Shown here: positions 52,978-63,400 of the stretch, piece by piece
How positions within the stretch are numbered: the stretch's first letter is position 1
How the letters are laid out: the number at the start of each line of letters is the position of its first letter
Origin: Chitinophaga varians
GTDB taxonomy: Bacteria; Bacteroidota; Bacteroidia; Chitinophagales; Chitinophagaceae
DNA length: 64,000 bases
Assembly (NCBI RefSeq): GCF_014529945.1
Contig: NZ_JACVFB010000002.1
Span: 930,001-994,000, forward strand
Direction of reading: 5' to 3'
The notes under the pieces: model-generated
Databases searched by the model: none
What the model was told of the DNA's origin: nothing
The model's input: the letters and a program-made list of their open reading frames with translations, nothing else
Program-made: the position numbers and the translations under genes

Positions 52978-54045
52978 ATGTTGCAACATAAAATATCCTG
53001 CTGTACGGTTTGTATGAACCGCACCATGCACCTGAAAGAAACCCTGCTACGAAATATAGCGGATAATGCGGGATACGCCCCACAGGAGTTTGTGTTACTC
53101 AATTATGGGTCCTCCGATGATCTCCATGAATGGGCGCAACAAACGCTCGTTCCATATATCAATGCCGGTCTGCTGGTGTATTACCATAATCCCGAACCGG
53201 TATATTTCCATATGAGCCATGCTAAAAACATGGCTTTCCGCCTGGCTTCCGGCGATATCCTCTGCAGCATAGATGCTGATAACTTTACCGGCGCCGGCTT
53301 CACGGCCTATGTGAACCATTCTTTCAATGAAGAACCGGCGGCCTTCCTCTCCCCTTCCGGCATCGGTCCCGGGAAAAAGTGGTGGGACGTACAAGGGCGT
53401 ATCTGTCTGAAAAAAGAAGACTTTCGTCAGCTACACGGTTATGATGAGCGGGTGATGGACTATGGCTACGAGGACCAGGACTTCAAAAGCCGGCTGTTGG
53501 CACTGGGACGGAAGAAAGTGACCATCCGCAACCCTGCGTTTCTGCAAGCCATCCGGCACGATGATACCCTGCGTGTAGCATCGGGATTCACTACTTCCAA
53601 AATCAAAGATTTATTGGTTGGGCATTACTGTGAGCAAACATCGGAAGTGATTTGTCTGCAAAATGATTTCACCTTTGAACGGTTCTTTGTTGACCGCGAC
53701 CTGTTTCACTACGAAAGCACGTTGGAAGACATACATCCTAAAAGAAGATATGCCGGCACTTACCAAATAAGGGATAACGATATCCGGTTGTATAAAGAGA
53801 ACGGAACAGCCTACCTGCAGCTGACCCCTCAGGATAGGGATACTTTGCTGGCGGCAGATAACCGCCTCTTTCACCGGATCACCTCCCCTGTTCTGCTCAA
53901 CAATTTCCTGTTGCAGCGGGCGATTTATCTGGGCAGGCAGGTGTTTTTCCGTAACAGAAAAAAACCTTCCTGCGTGAATCCCGATGGCTACGGCCGTGGC
54001 AGGGTATATCGTAATTTTTCCACCGAACCTTTATTGCTGGCGTAA
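52978..54045 (+). CDS. GT2/GT-A-type glycosyltransferase with C-terminal galactosyltransferase-like part
   Basis: 355 residues. The N-terminal GT-A domain has ISCCTVCMNRTMHLKETLLRN, FVLLNYGSSDDL, and AKNMAFRLASGDILCSIDADN, where DADN is in the position of the metal-binding DxD. A galactosyltransferase-like C-terminal segment follows with KEDFRQLHGYDERVMDYGYEDQDFKSRL. The last 130 residues are not recognised. It is a single gene ending in a hairpin shared with the sigma-factor operon. Confidence 0.82.
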   Translation: MLQHKISCCTVCMNRTMHLKETLLRNIADNAGYAPQEFVLLNYGSSDDLHEWAQQTLVPYINAGLLVYYHNPEPVYFHMSHAKNMAFRLASGDILCSIDADNFTGAGFTAYVNHSFNEEPAAFLSPSGIGPGKKWWDVQGRICLKKEDFRQLHGYDERVMDYGYEDQDFKSRLLALGRKKVTIRNPAFLQAIRHDDTLRVASGFTTSKIKDLLVGHYCEQTSEVICLQNDFTFERFFVDRDLFHYESTLEDIHPKRRYAGTYQIRDNDIRLYKENGTAYLQLTPQDRDTLLAADNRLFHRITSPVLLNNFLLQRAIYLGRQVFFRNRKKPSCVNPDGYGRGRVYRNFSTEPLLLA

Positions 54046-54064
54046 TCGGTATAAACGGTAACGC

Positions 54065-54098
54065 ATTGCCCAACGGTGATACTTCACCGTTGGGCAAT
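54065..54098. terminator. 15-bp perfect hairpin between convergent genes
   Basis: ATTGCCCAACGGTGA pairs with TCACCGTTGGGCAAT around a TACT loop. It lies between the glycosyltransferase and sigma-factor genes and probably ends both transcripts, although no long T run is present. The inner 16 bases are the same as in the hairpin after kdpC. Confidence 0.65.
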
Positions 54099-54104
54099 AC
54101 TTCA

Positions 54105-54962
54105 TTATCTGGTCAGCTCAACCGGTTGGTCCAGTCGCGTCAGTTTCTCCGGGTTGGCGACAGCATAGATCTGCGTGATGAGCCCGTTTTCGATCGTGAA
54201 GCCTACTGCCGCCGTTGTGCCGTTGATCTCAATACGGCCGCCTGGTTCACCATTGAGCCATACGCAGGTGGCGGATACCTGCCGGTTGGGCTGAACCAGT
54301 AAGCTGGCTATCAGCGCCGCCCCGTGTACCGGAAGTTTAGCCGCCGGCACCAGTCCGCCGCCATCGGCTGTCAGCACTACATCCGGCGCCAGTACCTCCA
54401 TCAGCTGCTGCAGCTGCCCGGTCTGCAATGCGGACAGGAAACGTTCTACCACGGCTTGTTGCTCGGCCTGGGTCACATGCTTTCGTGATTGTCGTGCTGC
54501 CACGTGCTGCCGTGCTCTGTGTGCAATCTGTCTGACAGCGGAGGCAGACTTGCCGATGACTTCGGAGATTTCGCCGTGTGGCATACCGAAGACATCGTGC
54601 AATATGAACACCGCCCGCTCCGTAGGCCCAAGTGTTTCGAGTACGATCAACATGGCCATCGAAACGTGTTGCATCAGGTCCGGGTCTTTGCCCATATCGG
54701 CGCTTGTCAGCAACGGCTCCGGCAGCCACTGGCCAACGTATTCCTCGCGGCGACGTGACAAAGTGCGCATGTGATTCAGCGATAGCCGTGTAACGATCCT
54801 GACCAGGTAGGCCCGCGGGTCATGGACCTGCAATGGATCGACGGCAGACCATCGTAACCACGTTTCCTGTACAACATCTTCTGCGTCTGCAGCAGAACCT
54901 AACATCTCATAAGCCACCGTGAATAACAGGCTGCGATGCGTGAGGAAGGGATCCTGGGTCAT
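54105..54962 (-). CDS. ECF41-type (SigJ-like) RNA polymerase sigma factor
   Basis: 285 residues. Sigma region 2 is LTHRSLLFTVAYEMLGSAADAEDVVQETWLRW, and region 4 is LGPTERAVFILHDVFGMPHGEISEVIGKSASAVRQIAHRARQHV. A C-terminal SnoaL-like domain (about 180-285) replaces an anti-sigma factor, which is the hallmark of ECF41. The upstream gene is a carboxymuconolactone decarboxylase whose stop overlaps this start (TAATG). ECF41 factors are known to pair with such enzymes and to control them. Confidence 0.9.
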   Translation of the reverse strand: MTQDPFLTHRSLLFTVAYEMLGSAADAEDVVQETWLRWSAVDPLQVHDPRAYLVRIVTRLSLNHMRTLSRRREEYVGQWLPEPLLTSADMGKDPDLMQHVSMAMLIVLETLGPTERAVFILHDVFGMPHGEISEVIGKSASAVRQIAHRARQHVAARQSRKHVTQAEQQAVVERFLSALQTGQLQQLMEVLAPDVVLTADGGGLVPAAKLPVHGAALIASLLVQPNRQVSATCVWLNGEPGGRIEINGTTAAVGFTIENGLITQIYAVANPEKLTRLDQPVELTR

Positions 54963-55537
54963 TATTTCGATATTAAGCTGGTTTTTCCGATGCGCTCAGC
55001 CAATGGAATCCCGCAGGACTCGGCATACCCCTGCGACTTAATGCCATGGGCTGTATTAACCCTGGAAGCGAAATTAGCAAAGCCAATGAGTGCGGTGAGC
55101 TCCACCAGCGCAGCGGGGCCCAGTTGCTGCAGGAGGCTTGCCGCCAGCTCGTCAGTGACGGTGGTGGGGGTATTGGTCATGGCTTCGGCATATTCAAGTA
55201 CTTCCCGTTCCAGCGGGTCGAATACGTCCGATTCCCGCCAACGAGGTACCTGGCTGGCCTTTATGGGGTCCAGCTGTTTGTTCTGCGCCATGAAGTAGTT
55301 GATGTCGAGGCACCAGCTGCAGCCAATCTGCGCTGCAACCGCCATATGTGCGAATGTCTTAAGGCGTTCGTCAACGGTTTTCCATTCCCCTACCTGATGC
55401 CCGAACTGAAGGCTGGCTTGCGCCACCGGCGGATTGTGCCATGCTACCTCCACCGGTTCGGGTACGGCACCAATCTGTGCGATCATATTTTCCCTCAGTT
55501 CGGCAGGGAGCGTAGCTTTTGAAATACGTAATGCCAT
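54962..55537 (-). CDS. Carboxymuconolactone decarboxylase/AhpD-like protein
   Basis: 191 residues of the AhpD-like fold. The redox-type motif QIGCSWCLDINYFMAQ (CxxC) is near residue 96, preceded by FAHMAVAAQIG. The C-terminal part has LTALIGFANFASRVNTAHGIKSQGY. Members act as peroxidase-like or decarboxylase enzymes, but the substrate is unknown here. It is the first gene of a two-gene unit with the ECF41 sigma factor. Confidence 0.87.
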   Translation of the reverse strand: MALRISKATLPAELRENMIAQIGAVPEPVEVAWHNPPVAQASLQFGHQVGEWKTVDERLKTFAHMAVAAQIGCSWCLDINYFMAQNKQLDPIKASQVPRWRESDVFDPLEREVLEYAEAMTNTPTTVTDELAASLLQQLGPAALVELTALIGFANFASRVNTAHGIKSQGYAESCGIPLAERIGKTSLISK

Positions 55538-55634
55538 AGTATGTCTCTTTTAAAAGTTATTGGTTTAACAAGAAGACACCTGATGCACTACGAATGTGAC
55601 ACGAATTTATAAGGCCACCCAAAAAATCTTTGCT

Positions 55635-55665
55635 TTTGGATCAGCCCGATGTATTCATATTTTTT
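55635..55665 (+). promoter_or_regulatory. Promoter of tRNA-Gly
   Basis: TTTG at 55635-55638 and TATTTTTT at 55658-55665 are 19 bases apart, fitting the -33/-7 layout with one mismatch in the -7 box. Confidence 0.5.
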
Positions 55666-55683
55666 TTATCTTAGTTGATACCT

Positions 55684-55756
55684 GCGGAAGTAGCTCACCT
55701 GGTAGAGCGACAGCTTCCCAAGCTGTAGGTAGCGGGTTCGAGTCCCGTCTTCCGCT
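55684..55756 (+). tRNA. tRNA-Gly (anticodon CCC)
   Basis: 73 bases. The acceptor stem GCGGAAG/CTTCCGC is perfect. The D stem is GCTC/GAGC, the anticodon stem ACAGC/GCTGT with loop TTCCCAA, and the T stem GCGGG/CCCGT with loop TTCGAGT. The discriminator is T, and CCA is not encoded. It ends at the base next to the stop codon of the convergent DUF6438 gene, with no room for a terminator. Confidence 0.96.
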
Positions 55757-56557
55757 CTATTTAATGATCGTATAAGGATCGACAAATACTAATGGCTGCT
55801 CGCTTTTCTGTAGCGGCGTGTTCCGCGGTACATTCAGCAAACATGTGATCAATGCCCTCGTCCCAAGCGGCAAATAATAGTTGTCAATGTACCTGCATTT
55901 TTGATTATACCACACAATCAAGATGTAACGGGGGGCATCGGCAACCCGCTGTTCCCAGGTTTTTAGCTGGTCCAGTGCTGCTATACTGAGCCCGCGTAGC
56001 ACTTCCTGATAAACACTATCTGGTAAGGTGCCCGTGAAGTCGCCTTGTTGCACAGCGTACTCTCTTCCCCTGAATTTCAGCTGCCTGTTATTATCTATCT
56101 GCAACCTGATGGAGGGACACGTGCCGAAACAAGTGGTGGACCTGAAGAAGAGACTGTCAAAACGGATAGTGTCAGTGGCGGTCAACTGAATATCTTTATA
56201 ATAGAGCACTGGTTGTCCGTTTACCAGTTCCCTGGCATACTGATTGACCGGAGCCAGTACCAGGCTGTCTTTCGTAAGCCGTTTGATCAGAAAGTCCCGG
56301 TCTTCAATATGTGTTTTGCTGAAGTGATCTCTGGAAGACGTATATCTGTTAAGCACCCGTATAGTATCGCCCTGTACAGTGTAGCCTGTTTGCCGGCGAA
56401 ACTGACCAAAAAAATCGAAGCTGCAGGTGGTGGAGTCAAATACTACATAAGAGAGTTCCGGTCCGGCCCATGTTTTTTGCAGCAGGGCCTCTTTAGATTG
56501 CGCCATAATGGTAGCTGGCAGTACGAATAGGATGAGTAATAGGGATCGTATAAGCAT
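55757..56557 (-). CDS. Exported DUF6438-type protein
   Basis: 266 residues with a signal peptide (LIRSLLLILFVLPATIMAQ). Residues about 20-115 look like a lipocalin-type barrel (TWAGPELSYVVFDSTTCSF... GDTIRVLNRY). The second half holds SLFFRSTTCFGTCPSIRLQIDNN, the CFGTCP signature of DUF6438, then VYQEVLRGLSIAALDQLK. No function is known. It is monocistronic. Confidence 0.75.
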   Translation of the reverse strand: MLIRSLLLILFVLPATIMAQSKEALLQKTWAGPELSYVVFDSTTCSFDFFGQFRRQTGYTVQGDTIRVLNRYTSSRDHFSKTHIEDRDFLIKRLTKDSLVLAPVNQYARELVNGQPVLYYKDIQLTATDTIRFDSLFFRSTTCFGTCPSIRLQIDNNRQLKFRGREYAVQQGDFTGTLPDSVYQEVLRGLSIAALDQLKTWEQRVADAPRYILIVWYNQKCRYIDNYYLPLGTRALITCLLNVPRNTPLQKSEQPLVFVDPYTIIK

Positions 56558-56599
56558 AAGGGTTACATTTACAGTAATTTAAACAATTATTACCAGATT

Positions 56600-56995
56600 A
56601 TGCCATCGAAAATCGTCAAACAAGTCATCGTTATGCGTAAGGACCTGAATATGAGAAAAGGAAAAATGATTGCGCAGGGGGCCCACGCCTCTATTGCTTT
56701 TTTGACCCGCGAAGCAAGCATTGAAGGGAATACGTTACAGACCAATATCCGTAATCCGGAAGAAGTGCAGGAATGGTTCACCAAAGGGTTTACGAAGATC
56801 TGCTTGTCAGTAGATTCGGAAGAAGAACTGCTGCGTGTGTATCAACAGGCGGTGGAAGACGGGCTGAATGCCACGCTGATCACCGACTCGGGGCTGACAG
56901 AATTCGGCGGTGTGCCTACCAAAACCTGTTGTGCGATCGGTCCTAACCTGAACACGGAGATTGACAGGATCACCAAAGACCTGAAACTGCTTTAA
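56600..56995 (+). CDS. pth2: Peptidyl-tRNA hydrolase, PTH2 type
   Basis: 131 residues, the archaeal/eukaryotic PTH2 fold. It has QVIVMRKDLNMRKGKMIAQGAHASIAF at the start, KICLSVDSEEELLRVYQQA, then LITDSGLTEFGGVPTKTCCAIGP. These are the conserved catalytic and tRNA-binding segments (K-G-K-AQ-H, D-G-TEF, T-AIGP). It releases peptides from peptidyl-tRNA that dropped off ribosomes. It overlaps the last bases of recB by four bases, tail to tail. Confidence 0.93.
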   Translation: MPSKIVKQVIVMRKDLNMRKGKMIAQGAHASIAFLTREASIEGNTLQTNIRNPEEVQEWFTKGFTKICLSVDSEEELLRVYQQAVEDGLNATLITDSGLTEFGGVPTKTCCAIGPNLNTEIDRITKDLKLL

Positions 56996-59900
56996 TACCG
57001 GTGGCTTTTGGCTGTCAGCATGTCTTCTATAAAAGTGATGGTGTCAAGGTCCGGCCGGGCGGTAAAGATGCCGTAGTTGCCGTTGTTACGAATGCCGCGC
57101 ACAAAACAATAGATCACACCGCCAAAGTGCTTGTGGTAGTCAAAATCAGGTAACCTGCTTTCGAGATATTTTTTCACGGCCACGGTATAGATCAAATATT
57201 GCAGGTGATAGTTGTTGTCGTTCATCGCCGCTGCCAGTGCTGCCGGCGCATAATCCTCCACGTTGCTGCCAAGGAAATTCGATTTCCAGTCGAGAATATA
57301 ATACCGGTGATGGTGCTCAAAGAACAGGTCAATCTTACCGTTCATGATGCCTTCCAGTTCCTGGTTCCTGTCTTCTGAGAATCGTTTAACCGTTACCGTT
57401 AGTTCATTGTCGGAGAGTGTATTCAGCATATTGGCACGGAACAGCGGCACGGGGAAGTCAAATTCCAGTTCGGCGAGGCGTTTGTTCCTGCCTACAGACG
57501 CCAGCTGGAGGCTGGTTTTGCCCACTTTGATCTGGGTATGCATCACATGTTGCAGCAGCTCCTGCAACATAGGCTGATAGATTTCTTCCTGTCCCGGTAC
57601 AAAACGGGCGATGGCTTCATTGACCCAATATTCCCATTGACTATCATCGGAGAAATTAACATTCTCGAAGATGAAGTGCAGCAGGTTCCCTGTTTTGGCG
57701 CCTTTGCGCAGGGTGTTGAATATAAAGTTGTCGTATTCGTTTTCCTGCTGGGCGCTGCGGATACGGGGCTTCTGTTCCGGTTTGGCGGCCAGCATGGTGT
57801 AGCTCATCTTGCGCCAGTTCTCTTCCCGGAGGAAGAAGGACACCGGTGCGTTGCCAGCGTTACGATTGGGCGCCAGCTTGCTTTTGCGGTACCGTTGCTC
57901 CGGTTCCTGCGGCAGGCTGTCTTTGGTCTCTATGAGCAGCGGGTCCGGCGGGTAATGCCGGAAAGCGTCCATAAATTTCGTGAACGAGGATTTATTGTTG
58001 CTGGTATTGTTAAACAGATAACATTTATACACGGCGCGGGTGATGGCAACATAAATCAGTCGCCGGTCTTCCTGCTCCTGTTGCCTTTGCTGCGCCGCTT
58101 TTTGTTCGGGGGAAACCCGCCTGGTTTCAGCGTTAATGTAATCTCCGGTATCAGGATCACGGAAGCTGAGAAAGTCGCTGTCAGCATTCCGGAAGTCCAG
58201 ATAGGGCGCCAGTACAATACGGTAATCGAGTCCTTTGCTTTTGTGAATGGTGACGATATTCACCGCTTCTTCATCACTCTCCACCCGCTGGGTGTACTCA
58301 TCCCCTTCCACAGGCATCCCGTCGATGCCACGTTTCAGCCAGGAGATCAGGTCGCGCATAGAGAGGTTCTTACGGTTCTGTACCTGGTGCACCAGCTCTG
58401 CCAGCTGATAAAGGTTGGTGATGGCGCGTTCGCCGTTTTTGGAGTGGTCGCCGAGCAATACCCCGCGTACGCCAAAATCGGCGATGAAGGTCATCAACGC
58501 AGTATAGGCGCCGTTTTCCTGCCACAGGTTATGATAGTGGCCGAAGCGGGTCAGGGCTATTTCATCATCGAGGTTCAGAATGTCCTGTACGCTGAAGCCG
58601 GTGAAGGGTGATAACAATGCCCGGTTGATGGTAGAGCGTTCCGGTGTCTCCATGGCCTCCAGCAGGTATAGTACGTCAAGTGCTTCGGCGGTATTGAGGA
58701 CTTTGGTATCATCGATGGTCACTGCCGGAATGCCTAACTGGGCCAGCTTTTGTTTGATGTCCCTGCCTTCCTTGCCGGTGCGTACCAGGATACCGATATC
58801 TGCCGGCGTGATTTCCTGCGTTTTATCTTTAACGATTTTATAGGCCGGGTCGAGCAGCAGTTGTGCTACCTGTGCGGCTACAGCGCCGGCGATGGTGTCT
58901 TTATTTTTGCAGTTGAAAATGGTGATGGGCACTTCTTTTTCCGCGTTGTGATACAGGAAACCCTTGCTACGCTCCTCGGGAGCCATCACGTCGATGTACT
59001 GAATACTGTCTTTCTCGCCGGCGAATTCAAAGGTGTCGAAAGTCGGTGTTGGCTTGAAAAAGGTATTCATGGCCGCGATCAGGTTCTCCGACGAACGATA
59101 ATTGTGGTTCATGTCGTAGAGATGCTGTACGCTGTTGCGGGCATCGAAGTACGTGAAGATGTCTGCTTTCCGCCAGGCGTAGATACTTTGCTTAGGGTCG
59201 CCGATATAGAACAGGATGGTGTTTTCACCGAAAGCCCGGTTGAAAATTTCATACTGCTGACGGTCAGTGTCCTGGAATTCATCCACAAACACCGCCTTGT
59301 ATTTGTTCTGCAGCGAAGCTACCAGACCGGGGTTGTCTTTTTGGACCAGGGCGATGTTCAGGTGACTGATCAGGTCATCGTAGTTCAGCATGTTACTATG
59401 CTGTTTATAGGCTTTTACGCCTTCGGCGACTTCCTGTATCGCCAGGCAGTTCAACTGACGGCGAATCGTGTCAATATGCGCGCTGATCATCTCCCCGAAA
59501 GCTTCCTGCGCATCTATCAGGTCCAGTATCTCCGGAAAAAGTTCTTTGATATAACCTGATGATCGCCTTTTATGAATAATACCGGCAAATTCAGCCGGGT
59601 TATCAATTTTAGGCAGGATATCTTTTTTAGCGTTGGCCTTGGTATTACAGGCTGTGATAAGATCTTCCCTGTTTTGAAGAATGTATGCATGCAGCGCTGT
59701 TTCAGCAGCTGTTTGTTGTTGACGGATATTGTCCAGCTCTTCCAGCCAGCCTTGCTGTTGGGCGGCGGTGATGTAATAACGCTCCCATGGCTGGTATCCC
59801 AGGTATTTTTTTCCGCTGAGATGCTCCTGTAATACCTTCTGGATATCAGTGCGCATGCTTTCCCGCCACAGCATCTGAAGTATAACAGGGTGCAGGGTGG

Positions 59901-60405
59901 TAATGTGCGTGCGCCAGAATTTATTCAGTTCATTTTCAATGATGGGCGTGGTATCAGGCACCATTTCCGCGCCGAAGAGCTGATCTGTTTCAAAGGCAAA
60001 CTCATTCAGCGTTTGCTGACAGAAGCTGTGGATGGTGAGAACGGAGGTTTCGTCGAGCAATAGTACGGCATCGCGCAGACGGTGATTGACTTCAATGGCG
60101 CCCCATTGGTCCACGGCCTGTAACACCAGGTTCACGATGGTATCGTCATCCACGGGATTGCCGAAGCTCACGGTATAGGCTTTGCGGATGAAGATCCGGA
60201 TACGGTCTTCCAGCTCCGCTACCGCGGCTTTGGTAAACGTCACCATCAGGATGTCTTTCACCGACAATCTTTTCTCCAGAATAAGACGCAGCACCAGCAC
60301 CGCGATGGAATATGTCTTCCCCGTGCCGGCACTGGCTTCTATCAGGTTACTCCCGTCCAGTGGTACTTCAGTTGCTACGAAATGTTGATATCTGTTCTCC
60401 GTCAT
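56992..60405 (-). CDS. recB: Exodeoxyribonuclease V subunit beta (RecB)
   Basis: 1137 residues. An N-terminal UvrD-type helicase has Walker A EASAGTGKTYSIAVLVLRL, FVDEFQDTDRQQYEIF, NYRSSENLIAAMN, IVTIHKSKGLDYRIV and RLIYVAITRAVYKCYLF. The C-terminal nuclease domain near residue 1035 reads GKIDLFFEHHHRYYILDWKSN, with the catalytic Asp and Lys. Together with RecC and RecD it processes double-strand ends for recombination. Its ATG is 3 bases from the stop of recC. Confidence 0.93.
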   Translation of the reverse strand: MTENRYQHFVATEVPLDGSNLIEASAGTGKTYSIAVLVLRLILEKRLSVKDILMVTFTKAAVAELEDRIRIFIRKAYTVSFGNPVDDDTIVNLVLQAVDQWGAIEVNHRLRDAVLLLDETSVLTIHSFCQQTLNEFAFETDQLFGAEMVPDTTPIIENELNKFWRTHITTLHPVILQMLWRESMRTDIQKVLQEHLSGKKYLGYQPWERYYITAAQQQGWLEELDNIRQQQTAAETALHAYILQNREDLITACNTKANAKKDILPKIDNPAEFAGIIHKRRSSGYIKELFPEILDLIDAQEAFGEMISAHIDTIRRQLNCLAIQEVAEGVKAYKQHSNMLNYDDLISHLNIALVQKDNPGLVASLQNKYKAVFVDEFQDTDRQQYEIFNRAFGENTILFYIGDPKQSIYAWRKADIFTYFDARNSVQHLYDMNHNYRSSENLIAAMNTFFKPTPTFDTFEFAGEKDSIQYIDVMAPEERSKGFLYHNAEKEVPITIFNCKNKDTIAGAVAAQVAQLLLDPAYKIVKDKTQEITPADIGILVRTGKEGRDIKQKLAQLGIPAVTIDDTKVLNTAEALDVLYLLEAMETPERSTINRALLSPFTGFSVQDILNLDDEIALTRFGHYHNLWQENGAYTALMTFIADFGVRGVLLGDHSKNGERAITNLYQLAELVHQVQNRKNLSMRDLISWLKRGIDGMPVEGDEYTQRVESDEEAVNIVTIHKSKGLDYRIVLAPYLDFRNADSDFLSFRDPDTGDYINAETRRVSPEQKAAQQRQQEQEDRRLIYVAITRAVYKCYLFNNTSNNKSSFTKFMDAFRHYPPDPLLIETKDSLPQEPEQRYRKSKLAPNRNAGNAPVSFFLREENWRKMSYTMLAAKPEQKPRIRSAQQENEYDNFIFNTLRKGAKTGNLLHFIFENVNFSDDSQWEYWVNEAIARFVPGQEEIYQPMLQELLQHVMHTQIKVGKTSLQLASVGRNKRLAELEFDFPVPLFRANMLNTLSDNELTVTVKRFSEDRNQELEGIMNGKIDLFFEHHHRYYILDWKSNFLGSNVEDYAPAALAAAMNDNNYHLQYLIYTVAVKKYLESRLPDFDYHKHFGGVIYCFVRGIRNNGNYGIFTARPDLDTITFIEDMLTAKSHRY

Positions 60406-60408
60406 CGT

Positions 60409-63400
60409 TTACACATAATAATCAGGGAAAATTTCAGCCAGCGGTACAATGAGTTGTTCACACAATCTTTTGTAGTCAGCCAGCACGGTTTCATCGCTGA
60501 AAAATCCTTTTTCATATTCCTGGAGGATATAATTATCGTTACAGGGGAACTGATAATTATTCAGTTTTTTCTCCACCAGCTCATCAAATGCTTTGTTGTC
60601 AAGGTCCGGAAGATCTTTAGGCGCAGTGCCGAAATCAGGGTAAAAAGGAACAATCTTCCCGAATCCCGATTTATATATTTTCATCAGCTCTCTCAAACGG
60701 CTATACGCCATTTCTTTGGAAAGCCGTGACGCCTGGAAGATAGCTTCTTTTTTGGCGCCGGAGATATACTGCATCCCTTTAATAGCGCCGGATGCTATGC
60801 CGGCAAGGTAGCGCACGTAGGCTTCTACCATATATTTGGTCTCATTCTTCGACCAGGATATTTGTATTAACTGATCGTTGTAGATGTTGCTGATATTGCC
60901 TTTGAGCAATGTGCCATCGATATCCGTTTCAAAAGAGGCTTTCTGTTCGGTGCTGCCCTGTGTGGCGTTTTCATACAGCGTGCGCACGGGGTGTACCCGC
61001 TCTTCTACCTGCTGAATGGCCACAAACGCCATGTTATTAAGCGGCAGCTGCCCCTTTTTTACCAGCCTTTTCTGTAAAATACGTTTGTCCGCTTCCGTTA
61101 CCGGCAGCAATTGATTTTTGATGCTCCATTGCTGGAGATTATCGAGGCTGAACAGTTCGGTGTCACTGAGCAGGATTTGTTCATCGTTATAGTAGATGCC
61201 CAGCACCTTGTTGTAATAGGCTTTGAATGGGTTTTTGAAGAAGCTGACCAACTCATCGAGGTTTACTTCTTCAAAGGTGACCGGATCGATTTTTTTCTGC
61301 TGGTTGATGACCGCCTTTCCTCCGTCCTGATGACTGTTCAGGTAGCTGTACAGGCGATCGTTGCCCATGCTGTATTTGCGGCTGAAGCCCTGCAGCGGCT
61401 GTTGTGTAATCAGCAGGTCGCGCACTTTCTCCGCGCCATCTTTTACACCGGAGATAATGTAGTCTACCAGTTCATCTACCAGTGCGGAAGGTGGCAACGG
61501 CGTGTTGTCTTTGGCATTGCGGCCCACATAGCTGACGTAGAGATATTGTTGAGCGGATAACACCGTTTCGAGAAACAGGTGTTTATCGTTTTCTTTCACG
61601 TTACGATCTCCGCGCTGCCACTGTTTTTCCATCAGGTTGAAGCTCGACTTGATCTCCCGGCGGGGGAACTTATCGAAGTTCAGCCCCATGAGCGCCACCA
61701 CTTTAAAGGGGATACTACGCATAGGGATCAACGAACAGAAGGTAATGCCGCCGTTGACGAACAGCCCGGCGCGGGTGGAGCCTGTCAGTGCCTGTAACAG
61801 GCTATGGCTGAACACTTCAAAGGCAACCGGTTCCTGCATGTAGTCATTTAGGGAGTGGTAGTCGGTCAGTTGTTTGATGAGGGCGTTATAATCTTCATCT
61901 ACTTCTTCCTGTTGTTCAAAAACCAGGTTATGGACTACCTGTTCGGTATATTTCACCCAGTCAGCGATGCTGCGGAGTTTCTTTCGTTCTTCGATGGAGG
62001 CCATCAGCACTTCCGCGAAATGGCAGAAACGGATGGTTTCGTGGGCATCGCTGCCTTCCTGTACGTCCAGCGGGAAAAAGCTGTCGTCGCCGTAGCCGTA
62101 TTCTTCTTCCCCGCTCATACAGATGCCGTACATGATACGTTGTATGCCGTAACGCCAGCTAACGAAATGGGTTTCTTCCGACTTCTTGCCTTCTATGCCG
62201 AAGCGGATATTGGCCGCTTCCACGATGCTTCTGAGATGTACCGGATCGTTTAACCCAAAACGGTTACGGATATAGGAAAAGTCCAGCAGCTGCATCACCG
62301 CTTCTGCGGTGAAGTTGTCTTCGTTGATGGTCAGCAGCGCATAGAGGGCGTTGAAGAGGTTATCGTTGTCGGTATAACTTTCATCCGCGATGGTGTAGCG
62401 GAACTTGTAGGGGGCGTTATTGAATACCGCCTTGATATAGGGCGCGTAGGCATCAATATCACTTACCATGACCACAATATCGCGGGGGGAAAGGTATTCC
62501 TGTCGCTGGTCCACAAGGTGAACGAGATAGTTGTACAGCACTTCTACTTCCCGGGCAATGGTATAGCAGGAATTGATGGTAATGGAGCCGTCCTGCACGT
62601 CTTCGAGGCTGAGCAGATGACGGTGATCTGTGGCTGCGGTGAAGACATCGTGCTGCACTTTATGCAGCAGCGAGTCAGGGATCGGTTCTTCGATGCCTAT
62701 TTCCTCAAAGGCATTGATGAAAGCATCATACTGGAAAAACAGGCCAAAGGTATTCTGTATCACGCGGCCCCAGCCGGTGAGCAGTGCATTGCCTACATTG
62801 CGCGGATCGCTGGATTTCTGTTCTTCCAGTCCTTTCTGCCGCCAGCGGGCCAGCTGTTTTTCGCTTTTATCATCGAACCAATACACCACCGGTGCCGGGT
62901 TGATGATATGAAAATGGATATCTATATAAGAAGATAGCTCATGGAGGATCTTGATGTGGTAGGCGGTGATGATAGACAGCCCGAACAGGTGTACTGCAGG
63001 CATTTTGGTAGACAGTCCGGCGTGTGGCCCTTTGTAGAAAAGGGTTTCAAGGATATAATTGCCTACCAGCGTTTTATCCGGGAGGGCGCTGCCGGAAACG
63101 GCTTTCACCCTGGCCCAGAGCCAGGCCTGCCATTCATCATCTTTCAGCAGCGCAGGATTGGCCTGGCTCCATTCTTTGATCATCTCGGGGCGGTATACCT
63201 GGTACTGGTCGAATAAGTCGGCCACTTTTTCGGCGAGTCCCATGCGTTTCAGTTCACTCTCTCCTTCTCCCTCGTTAAAATAGGTGGCCACTTCGGGGTA
63301 CTTCTCCGCAAATTCAGGTTCTCCCATCAGCTTAAACAGCAGCCAGCTGAGGTTCTGTGGGGAGAGCACCTGTGTAAAGGGGCCGCCCAGCAGCAGGTAC

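Noticed and set aside
52811..53083. A minus-strand ORF between the lipoprotein and the GT2-type gene
   Set aside because: It covers the lipoprotein promoter and overlaps the N-terminus of the GT2-type gene on the opposite strand.
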